Part shown: piece after piece, positions 43,901-54,558 of the stretch
Numbering within the stretch: position 1 is the stretch's first letter
How the letters are laid out: each line of letters begins with the position of its first letter
From: Podospora comata
Taxonomy: Eukaryota; Ascomycota; Sordariomycetes; Sordariales; Podosporaceae
Direction of reading: 5' to 3'
Assembly (NCBI GenBank): GCA_017354895.1
Contig: CP071493.1
Coordinates: 1,984,001 to 2,048,000 of the forward strand
DNA: 64,000 nucleotides
Made by a program: the position numbers and the translations under genes
The notes under the pieces: generated by a model
Database searches by the model: none
What the model saw: only the letters and a program-made list of their open reading frames with translations
Told to the model about the DNA's origin: nothing

Positions 43901-46900
43901 ACTCAGACGACCATGTTTCAGTTACGCCTTCGTTCAGCCACGCCGAAGGTTACCACAACACGCCCCAGAGTAGGCCGAGCCCAAAGGTTCCATCGATAGG
44001 TGCCATATGGGGCTCGAAAATAGATCAGATGCCCAGCATGAAGCTGAAAGTCCCAAGGCGCCTTCACAACTTGTTCTGGCCGGCCACGGTTGACCTGGAG
44101 TCCTGTCCCGCCCGAAATACCAAGTAGAGCCGGCAGGCAAGATCCCCAGCAGACAAGACCCATGGCAAACAACACCCCAAAGCAAGAAAACTGCACACCA
44201 TTGGGGAGACGGCCGGACCGAACGATCCAGATCGAACCAAGAACGGGTGGCGTCCTGGAATCACGCAGAGGAGATCAGCCTGAACAAGCCCCCTCGTATA
44301 CAGCAGGATCAAACCGGTCCAGTTGGCAGCACGTCCTGAAGGAAGGTGGGTATACACAGGGAGCACAGCAAACTGGAAGCTTTGGAAGCTGGTCCTCTGC
44401 ATGACTTACATCTGCATGACTTACCGCTGACCCAACACTGACATAACCTAGGGACAGACAAAACAGGCTCTCGGCAATCCAAAATCTACTAACACAATGC
44501 CCATAGATCTCGCCAGCCAGTTCATGGTGCCATGTCGATCCCTTTTGAGTCCGTACCGCCGTCGAGCACGTCACGGCAAACACTACTCACGGTACTCTCC
44601 TTGTGGACCAAGGACCGCTTCGCCACCCGTTCGTGAGACGATCTCGCGGGGAAAGCTAGGCAAGATACCGGAGGTTCACATCATGCTGAGCAGGTCTAAT
44701 CTTGACGTTAAGACTCGACGTTGTTGCTCCAAACGATTTGGTCCTCAAGGTTTGGCCAGCCTGGTTCTCCGTAGTCAGTTACGCTTATGTTAGTTCGAGA
44801 CCACTGGGACGTTTAACATTGTGCCTCGTGAGGAAAGGATGGTGTATACAGCTACTGCATGCTGGCTCCAGAAATATCCGGTCCGGGGCCAGGAATAAGG
44901 TTGGAGCTGTCTTCCTGGTTATGGTCTCGGCGAACTGTCGAGGTCTCTGGCAGGGCAGGTTAGTAAGGATCATCGTACTGAGGGTGTAATTGACTTGATA
45001 ACTGTAGTTTTCGAAAGACTTTGACCAAGTAATCATCTAGAGAATGACTGATTCGTTTAGGTATTGCTCTGGTTGCTCTTTGCCCCATATATTACTATGG
45101 ACCTGCTCCAAGTCCTGCTCTGCACATTGCTCCTGGTGGGGAATAGGAGCAAGCAGAGCGTATGTACCAGTGAAACTAATAATACTAGTTCAAATGCCAT
45201 AGACAGACGTCAGAGGTATGTGGTCAGCAAAGAGCAGCACAGGTTGGATAATATAACTGCGATCTGTCTTGTGAAACAAATGCTTTCAAGTGGCTGCAAA
45301 CTTATGCGGTAAGAGTGCACCATAGAACCTTAACTCCTCAACATGGAGGCGTGCCATGGATCTCACGCCTGTGTATCAAGACATCAACCATTTATAGGTC
45401 GGGCACACCAGCTAAAACTAGAACGACAGCATGATATCTAATCCAGAGGATGAGTCACGCAAAAGATGGAGACAGTTCCACATGTTGAGGCTGGTATTGA
45501 ACAGACACCTCAAGGTGGTTCGCTATGAAGCCCCCGGGATCAACTCGAGAGGTGGCTGTGAAGCTATATCCCCACCGACTTGCCAAGAACTGAAGATAGT
45601 GGAGAACATCTGCCGAAGAGGCTTGACGGCTGCCGGTGATTCCGGCGATGGCGCACAGAAGAGGCCAACTACGGAGTTGATAGCAAAGCCAAGTACCAAA
45701 ATTGATCTTGGGTCGGGAGTCAGGCCGTTGGAAATGCCATGGGGTGACAGTCTGTGATCTAGGGGCACACAACCATGGATGACAACACCACCTCAGGAGA
45801 GCTTGTCCAGATGTCCAGAGATAGACAGCCCAGTAACCGGGACATGACTCTTCCCAGAGGCGCTGCTCGCATGCAGGCGCAAGGCTTGCGTAAACGGGCG
45901 GGGGCACGGCTCCTCGATGCGACCTCGGGCTTGCTGTGGAAGCCGAGCACTGGGCGATGGACTGCAAACCTATTGACGGGTCTTGATTCGTTGATCCAGC
46001 AATGCAGGTGATCGCAAAGGGGGCGTTTTCTGTCTTGCAGGTTTGTCACCCGCCAGGGCTTAGCCCGACGAGGAAAGGTATGTGATGTGATAGTATATAC
46101 ATACAACTCGTCAGACCAGACACTCGGGCCCGGTATCGTCGTCAGAGTTGAGCCCCGAGTCCTACGGATGTCTCGTGATGAGGTGTTTCTGGGACGGGGG
46201 GCGAGGGCCAGTGATGGTTGGGTGACGTTGACAAAGAAAACCGAGCTTTGTGCGCGAAAAAGGGCTTGTGGGCTGGCGGGCTGGCTGACGAGAGAGAGCT
46301 CTCGGGCTTTTGCAGGGAGGCCCCCTAAAAATGGAAGAATTCCACGGCTTCCAGTCCGTGCGGTCCCAGAAGCGCATCCCTGTCGAGAAGGCGGACCACC
46401 GGAATCGACAAGAAGGACGATATGTATGAGAGCTGTTACGTACCTGCATACAGCTCAAGGTCGGTAGATGACCCAGCTGGCTGTAGGAAGGAGTGAACTG
46501 CTGAGACGCCTCTTCTTCCACATGTGTTCCTTGTGACGGCGGCTGCCATTGTCTTCTTTTTATGGCCGCCTAGGGCTGCGGCGCAGAGACCAGATGCGCG
46601 CTACTGAGATCTGGGGAAGGTTGCAGCGCCGACGATCGCCTCCAGTGGTGGGCAGAAGTGGCAGGCAGCGTGGAAATTCCCGTTTGGAAAAAAAAAAAAA
46701 AACACAGCAGGCGGGGCCAGTCAGGGTTTCAGGGCAGTCCTTGTCCTTCTGCTGTCATCAACAAGACGAGCCATGGAAGCTGATCCTTGTCGAGCGTACA
46801 AGAAGCTGGGAAACTTCACAATGTTACACTTGTGCCTCTTTGAAACCCAACCATCGCACCGCATCTAGAATTCCTAACTTGTCCCCATATGTTTCGATCA

Positions 46901-47500
46901 TCAACGGAAGCTCTTGGTATATGGGCTGCGCTGGGCAAACCGTTTGGGCTGGCGATACCTTAGTCACACGCCCCCCGGCGGGCTGGCGGGCTGCATGCAA
47001 ACATCCTCGCATCTTGGGGGCATCGACGTGGTTTGTTGGGGAATGTAGGTAGACTTGCGGTAGTGTAGGGGGTGGTTCCGTCGTCGGTGTTTGCCTGCCC
47101 ACTCAGTTTTAGCTATGGGCAAAGCGAGTCAACTTTAAGTCTTCGTTCCATCGGATGCTGTTGCTAGGTGCTGCCCGCCCCAGTGAAGTCTGTCTTGGAA
47201 TACGGGGTGGGTGTTATCTGCCGAGAGGCGGGTGGCTTGTTGAGAGTTTTCACCGTCGAGAAGCTATCTTTACGGAGACAATGAATTGTTTGTTGAAGAA
47301 GCATCCATTTGATATCGATGAGGCAGAGGCCGACGGAGGTGCGGCTTAGTGGTGGTGATGGCTGTTCGGCAGGGGAGTGGCGGGCAGGGCAAGCGGGAAC
47401 TGACGCGGGCATTGCGCCTGGTGTGGGTGCTTCGTCGGTGCTTGGGTGGTGCTTGGGTCGGCCGTTTTTGGCTTTTCCCCACCAGTCCACTGAAATTCTC
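40979..47500. other. Gene desert, left part
   Basis: Some 6.5 kb of near-normal base composition have no supported gene. Short frames appear on both strands throughout. The most gene-like are a minus-strand hydrophobic frame at 43022-43255 (containing RWRDLSMRLDISWLIGFLFG) and a plus-strand 102-codon frame at 43434-43742. Neither connects to neighbours by plausible splicing. They could be scraps of decayed genes. A poly-A run of about 14 bases lies at 46687. Confidence 0.4.
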
Positions 47501-50500
47501 TCTCTTCAAGCTCCTCAAGCCCTCCACTCTGGCGTTTCCCAGTTTTTTTGCTTTCCTTTTGCTTCGCACACGGTCCACATCTTCTGGCTTTCCTTCTTCT
47601 TACTTTACGCTCTGCTTCGCCGCCGCGTGTGATTGCTTCTTACCCTTTTCCTTCTCGCTATCAGAAACAGTAACGACACACTCCGTCGAAACATATTTCG
47701 CTGCTTTTGTTGGCTTTGCCCTTTTTGTTATCAGTCACCGTACAGTACGATCCTAGCTCTGCCCTCTCCCTTCCCTTGCCTCCCGAACGTTGTCACGTCC
47801 GATACCGACTCGATACGACTTACGCCGTCCTCCTTGACTGCTTCACTGCGAGTTAAGAGCCTTGTTCAATTCTCCTTGTTGCCTGGTGCCGCTCCTCGAG
47901 TAAGTTGTGACTTTTTTCCATTCTTGGCGTTGGTGTTCTTTTTGCATGCGCGGGCCTTCCCTCTTTTTTTGGTGATTCTTGCGTGGACTGGACGGGACAA
48001 TGGACTGGAATTGCGTGGATGGGCGATATGTGTGTGAATTGGACATGGGCTGGAAGATGGGAGAAGATGGACGCCGAACCGTCGATATCCCTTATTTAAC
48101 CTCGACTACCCCTCGATTGCCCCTCTTGACGTCGCCGCGCTTTCGACCCCCACTCCCGCCGACGATGACTTTTTGAACCACTCCCGACACCGCGAGCCGT
48201 AAACATCCTCCCGAGCCTGGAAACTCCATGCCCTTCGCCCTTCTCCGTTGTGTGATTTGACCGGTCCAATTTTATGGTCTATCACAATGGAAGCATGCGT
48301 GCGTCTCCCCACAAAGGTTGTGGCGGGGTATTGTAGAAGGAAAGGGTTCGGCGCACCGCTCGCTTGTTTTGTCTAGTCTGGTTCAGTCGATTGTCATGAT
48401 GCTCTATGCCCCACGTTCAGTTATGGCTCATACTATGTATGGCCTGCCGATTGGGAGTTGGAGCGTTGTGGACGGCTGCGAAATTCAAGACTACAGGCTG
48501 GTAGGGTGGTGTCAGCCGGGGTCCCATACGCGCCACCTTGGAAAAAGCCGGAGAAGTTGGATTTCCGAGTTCACTGTCTGGATGGTGTTTGGCTCAGTCT
48601 AGTGCTGGAACTCTGTCCTGGTCTGCGGCGGTCGATTGGGGATCTGTTTGCTGGGGAGCGCAGCAGTTAAAGCTTTCGGGCTCCCGCGCAAGCTTCAGCA
48701 AGACTTTAAACTGCTTTATACGTATTGATGGCTAACAGAACAACAAGGTTTTTATCTTTCGGAGTCTTTCCGGTAGTCTCAATTCTCGACTTTCTGTCCT
48801 GGCGTGAGGAGTCTTCGCAAACATTTCATAGGTATGCTGACTATTCCCTTGTGCTTGTTATTTCTCCCTTTTTATGCTTGTGGTGGTTTGGGCTTGGTAA
48901 AGATTTGCTGTGGATCTCGTTTGCTGTCTTCTGGTACGCGCTGTGGTTCTGCGTGATCTTTTTTGGTATGGTTTTCAGGGGTCCGCTGGACAAGTGAAAG
49001 GTGTTTAGGAACGCTTGGTTTGGGGATTTGGTGTGGGCAAATTCGGGCGAAATTCATCTGCTTCATGGTTCTTCGATGTCTACCACCGCCATAAATCATC
49101 TTGGAGGGAAAAGGCAATACCGGCCAGCACGGAGCACTCCCCCGCGACGGCTGCTATTCGACAACTGCTACCTTCTCACCCGGCTTCCCGATCGTGTCTA
49201 TCGCTTCCTCTCGTACTGCCATCTCGTTATGTGGAGGTTGGACTCGGTGTTGAGGCAGCTTCGGTGTGACGGTTTAGTGTTGGGACGGGGGTCAGCAAAA
49301 TATCATGTTTGCAATCAGCGGCATGCCAATAGGGGCCCCAACCTACTGTTTAGTGGTTGCATGGACTGGGTGGTTTTCCATGACCAGGAAACAGAGAGTT
49401 GGTGTCAAGTTGTCCGGTTTTGCGGTGGACGAAGAGTTTTGAATCCGGCGAGGCTTCGATCAACTTACGAATCAACACCATCTCAGCGCTGAGAGCTTCA
49501 TGCTACCCTTTCACTGCCAACGATATCAGCATCGGTGGATTTCAAGACGTCCTAAAATTCGTTTCGACATGTTGACTCCGGATGCTTGGTTACCAGCCTC
49601 ATAGCTATACTCTCATATGCCCGAGGATCGCTTCTCCCCGGTCGTTTGATCCTGGTTCTGGCAACGTTCTCTCACGTTGGCCTCCGGCACCATCTGCTAT
49701 GGTCGAGAAACAAAAGCCTGTCTTCTGTCGCCCTCACCGAGCTTTGGTATGCTTACGCTCGATGGTTCATTCTGCTACTCGCAACCTGCTTCCGCGAATC
49801 ACCTATTCCAGGAACTTGGACTTCTCGCCTCGACCACATTCTAGTTGCTTTTGGCTCTGGTTCTCGGTCTAGTTGCTCTCGCTCTAGTTGTGGCTAGTTG
49901 TGGCTAGTGGTGGTCGCTCATATCACTAGTTACAGCCATTATTCGGTTTTGGTGTCCAGTCTTGACCCGCATAGTGCTGGCACTATGCGTTGCACGAGCG
50001 AATCTCTTACCGCGGCTTTGCGATCTCCAAAGTCTGGGAAAGTGCACCCGGCATTGGGCCTCTCTTCTTCTGATGAGGTGCTGAATTTGGGACAACCCTG
50101 GCTCTCGGCGGGATTCAAGATCTATTTTCGGCATCTGTCAGCGTCGAAGATCTGGTCTTGTGAATAGCTCAAGCCAGACCTCGTCTTGTGGCGAATGGTC
50201 AGGGAGTTGTGACGGCGAGGAATGGGCTGAGGTTATGACGGGCTGCACAAGATGCGTACCTAGAAGCTTGAGCTGGGAGGGAGCTGGAGCCATATGGTGG
50301 TTTAGCTAGGACCAGCAACTGTTTCCAGGGAACGCGGTAGTAGGGGCAGTCGATATATGGAATACCTGGAAGGAGAGGGGTTATTGCTGAGCTGTGCGAG
50401 AATAGCTTCCTGAAGCAACAAGACTTGGGGAGCTGGTTCTTCAATGCTTTTTCTGTACGGCTATAACCTTGGTGTGGTTAGCTGAAGTCAAGGAAGATGT

Positions 50501-52350
50501 CTTTCAGGGGTAAGATCTTTCGCGGCTCACCGGCAACCGTTTCATGGTCCGCACATCATCGCCGTCGCTCTCATCGCCTTCGTCGGTCTCGTCCACTTGC
50601 CCTATGTCACAAATCTGACAGTCGTCATCATCGTCACCATTGTCACTATCGTTGGCATCGAGACAAGCATCACACGCCACTCTTCAGGTCGTCTCTTCGC
50701 CGTCTTCGCGGTGTGGACGTTTCTCGCCGTCTCGGTGGTTTCCGCGGTGCTGGTGGTCTCACTGTACTTAGTGGTCTCGGTGGTGTTATGGTCATCCACG
50801 AGTCCTCGTGGTCTTGCTTCTTGTGGCCTCACCCTTCGTGGTTCTGGCACTAGTGGTTCTGGCACTTGGCTATGGCTCTCACGCTTCTGGCTCTCGTGGA
50901 TCTGGCTCTCCTGATTTTGGTTGTTATGGCCTGGAGTCTTGTCGAGCCTGTTCTAGTCTTGGTTCTTGCCGCGGGCGTTGCTGTGGCCGTTTGTGGAGCT
51001 GCTTTGTGTTGGTGGTACTCGCGGTGCTCTCGTGGCCGTCGTGGTGGTCTTTGAGTTCATCGTCGGACCGAGTCTCATGGTGCTGGTTCTCTTGGTTGAG
51101 GCTATTATGCTGGCACCTCTCATGCGACCCTTGTGGTGGTGATGATGCACCACGCTGCCGTCGTCGCTACTGCTACAGCCTCTGTGGCTGTTGTTCGGCA
51201 TCATCATCACAGTAACAACTGCCTCAAGGCAGCCTGGACGTCAAATTTCCTCGGTAGGACTTCATCTCCGATTTGGATCAAGGTCAGGGGTCCACATCAC
51301 CGCCACGGTCGTCGTCCTCTAGTTATGCCTCTAGGACTACACCATCGTCGGCTACAAGTCATCCTCTTTCCTCCATGGCCTTCTGAGTCCTCCTAGCAAG
51401 GAGTCTCTTCGTCGCTCTCGATCTCCTCACTGCTAGACACCATGGGTCAGGCTGATCATCTCGTCTTCGATTTCTTGGAGCCCATCTGCCTTACTCATGT
51501 CTGTCCATTGTATTGCTGGATTTTCGAGTCTGTTCCAGCCTAGCCGATGTCGTCAGCTGCCCTAGAAATATCTGCCCACCCCTCTTTCAGTCTCGCTTCT
51601 TACTATCAGCGTTCCTGCGGGAGCTGCCCGGCTACGACCTCCGGTCCCCCTCTGCTCTGTCCGAGAACCTGTATAGGTCCTTGATGGATATTTGTTGGCT
51701 TCGGTTTCGGCTTCTGGTGGGGTTCGGGATGCTTCGCATGGACACAGAAGGGCGCGACAAAGCGGGACAAACTCTCTGTTGGCTGGGCACTCAGGAGACT
51801 GTCTAGGGAGTTTTTGGGCATACTGTCCAGGGGGTGGATGGACGTGGTGGTGGTTGACGTTGAGCGGACACACCTTTGGAGGATCAAGGCTATCATGAAG
51901 GCATCAGCGTAGCACCACAGCTTGTATATGGGAGGGGTGTAACATCTTGGGAGGCACGGCCAAAGGCATATGCTAACATAAGGCTCAACAGGGTTGTCTG
52001 ATCATCTTCAGGGTCTTTCGTACCTTCAGCGGCTTTTCTAATCTTCCTTCGACTACAGTCCTAGGTAGGTCAACGCTCTCCTGGCTTCGTATTGCCAGTT
52101 CCCCGGTCCCTCTATGTCACCTCCCTCGTCTGGACTACCCGCCTAGCAAGCGGTCACAGTCCGTAACCTTCGACCACACCGTGTTCTGCCAGTAGCTACC
52201 CCCAGACCTGACCACACCGCCCACCTCTCACCTTCTGCCCTTACTCATCTTGTCTATTCTTTCGTTCTTTCCTCCCAGCCTGCCTTTTCCTCGTCTGAGA
52301 TTGGCTACTGGTGTGTGGGCCCACCTGCTTTATGCTTTGAATCTTCCGTC
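47501..52350. other. Gene desert, right part, with a leader-like stretch
   Basis: From about 47590 to 47900 the plus strand is a pyrimidine-rich sequence like the leader of a well-expressed fungal gene, ending in a consensus-like donor (GAGTAAGT at 47898). No coding exon follows that I can defend. Between 50500 and 51250 the plus strand is G/T-rich and A-poor, leaving all three frames partly open. This may be a non-coding transcript or a distant regulatory region of the RNA-binding protein gene downstream. Confidence 0.35.
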
Positions 52351-52351
52351 C

Positions 52352-52359
52352 TTAAATAT
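52352..52359 (+). promoter_or_regulatory. TATA-like element upstream of the Nam8-like gene
   Basis: TTAAATAT lies about 170 bp before the leader intron and is followed by a C/T-rich tract typical of a fungal transcription start region. Confidence 0.4.
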
Positions 52360-52524
52360 CCCCCTTCGCTTCAACCTTTTCTCTCAACTTCCTCTCTTAC
52401 CGACCTCTCTCACCAACCTCGCTCGCCCTGCTTTCTTCTGCTCTTTTCTCCCCCAGCTGGGCCTCAAATCATCTAACACTTCGCGTGTTTGCAACAGGAA
52501 TCGCTTCGACTCACAACCACTTTA

Positions 52525-53065
52525 GTAAGTCTATTTGTTTTGTTTTCGTACCTCACCGTCATCCACCCCGGTGAGCCGCAATAGGTTTGCCTGCCCACAC
52601 TTCATTCACGACTTCCTCTCCCATTCTCAGGTGTCCTACTCGTTTTTCTCTGGTTCATCACCAGGTGTCAGACAGGACCTCGAATCTTTGGCAGTTAGCC
52701 GCGGATTGCAGTCGTGGTTTGTTTACTCATCTCACCCCCATCATTTTACACCACAGCAAATATTCCCAAATGTACGACGCTGAGTTGCCATTTTGCGCTC
52801 ATTCAACGAGGACTTATCTCGCGAACTAGTGGTTCTGGCGAGACTTTGGCTCTTAACCTTGAACGCTCTCATTCTATTCACTTTCACTCCAACTTCACTC
52901 TCGGTTTGAGTTTTTTTCTCACTGAAACGTGGAGTCGACACGTGACAGGAGTTCCACTTTGTTTTTCCTTGCTCCTAAACCTCTCGCTTTTACCTACCGC
53001 CTACCAGCCAGTCTTGCCTTCGCCTTTCTCGTCTCTACCCGTTTGCTAACGATCTTTGGATGCAG
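52525..53065 (+). other. 5' UTR intron of the Nam8-like gene
   Basis: A consensus donor (GTAAGT at 52525) and an acceptor (TGCAG ending 53065), with branch GCTAAC at 53045, define a 541-nt leader intron ending 18 nt before the start codon. It is about ten times longer than the coding introns of the same gene, which is a common pattern for leader introns of regulated fungal genes. Confidence 0.65.
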
Positions 53066-53083
53066 CCTTCGCCTACAATCAAA

Positions 53084-54558
53084 ATGGCCGACTACCCTGC
53101 CGCTGGTGTTACCGGTGCGCCCGGCAACGGGCCCAACGTCAACGGCTCTGGTGACCCTGGGTTCGCGTCTCCCTCCCAGATACCCGCCCCCAGCGAGGCG
53201 GCGAAGACTCTGTGGTAGGTTACCTCTCTTCGATCTCGCGGACGTAACTAACTTGCTGGCCAGGATGGGTGAGATGGAGCCCTGGATGGATGAAAACTTC
53301 ATCAAGAATGTTTTTAGCAACACCTCGGCCGAGAATGTCCAGGTGAAGGTCATTCGTGACCGCAACTCTGGGTAAGTTGCAATGTCCTTTGCGTGTGATT
53401 TTACTGTGTGCTAACTGTCTTAGCAATGCTGGCTACTGCTTTGTGGAGTTCTCGACCCCTGAGGCTGCCCAGAAGGCCCTCGCCTTGAATGGCACTCCCG
53501 TTCCCAACAGCCAACGGGTTTTTAAGCTCAACTGGGCTAGTGGTGGTGGCTTGGTCGATCGTCGGTATGTTGACATCTCTCCATCTCACGTGTAACCATG
53601 CTGACACAACTTAGTGATGACCGCGGACCTGAGTTCTCTATTTTCGTCGGTGATCTTGGCCCTGAGGTCAACGAGTTCGTCTTGGTTTCTCTTTTCCAGA
53701 GCCGCTTCCCCTCTTGCAAGTCCGCCAAGATCATGACCGACGCCATGACCGGCCAGTCGCGCGGTTACGGCTTCGTTCGCTTCAGCGACGAGAGCGACCA
53801 GCAGCGTGCCTTGGTCGAGATGCAGGGTGTTTACTGTGGCAACCGTCCCATGCGCATCTCTACTGCCACCCCCAAGACTCGGTATGTAACATATTCTCTT
53901 TTCCAGTCTTTCCAGTCTCTAACTGACTTGTAGCAGCTCTAACCAGTACGGTCATGCCCAGGGTGGCAACCAGATGATGCCCCCTGTCCCCGGCGCCCAG
54001 GCCCCTATGTGGGGTGGTGTCCCTCCCTACGGCTACGCCCAACCCGCTGCCCCTTTTAATCCTATGCAGCCCATGAATCAGTTCACCGACCCGAACAACA
54101 CCACCGTCTTCGTCGGTGGTCTCTCCGGCTACGTCACTGAAGACGAGCTTCGCTCGTTCTTCCAAGGCTTTGGTGAAATCACCTACGTCAAGATCCCTCC
54201 TGGAAAGGGCTGCGGTTTCGTCCAATTCGTCCATCGCCACGCCGCGGAGATGGCAATTAATCAGATGCAAGGTTACCCGATCGGTAATTCTCGCGTCCGC
54301 CTCTCTTGGGGCCGTTCTCAGAACAACTCTGGTGTAGGCACTCCTTATCGCCCTGCCCCGCCCCCTCCTCACTATCTTGCTGCCGCTGGCATGCCTCCCC
54401 ACGCCGGTCCTGGTGGCGCTTACGGCGGACCTGCTGGTCCCTACGGTGGCAACCCTCCCCAGGGTCCTCCTCCCTCTGGTGGTCCCATGCAGGTATGTCT
54501 TATGGCTGTCTGAACAATATCCTTCCATTTGAGTCTTTGCTAACACTTTTGACAGTAA
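53084..54558 (+). CDS. Nam8/Csx1-like RNA-binding protein with three RRMs, 402 aa
   Basis: This gene encodes an RNA-binding protein of the Nam8/SECp43 class; Nam8 is a U1 snRNP-associated splicing factor and Csx1 stabilises stress mRNAs. Exons are 53084-53214, 53264-53371, 53424-53564, 53615-53881, 53934-54492 and 54556-54558. RRM1 starts KTLWMGEMEPWMDENFIKNV and has NAGYCFVEFSTPEAAQKALA. RRM2 has FSIFVGDLGPEVNEFVL and SRGYGFVRFSDESDQQRAL. RRM3 has NTTVFVGGLSGYVTEDELRS and GCGFVQFVHRHAAEMAINQM. The tail is Pro/Gly-rich. The introns split the first RRM. The acceptor before NQYGHAQG is a NAGNAG site, and the last coding exon consists of the TAA alone after an intron of 63 nt. Confidence 0.92.

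Noticed and set aside
48725-48997. 90-codon plus-strand frame with hydrophobic stretches
   Set aside because: T-rich DNA gives hydrophobic readings by default; no splice partners or leader support it.
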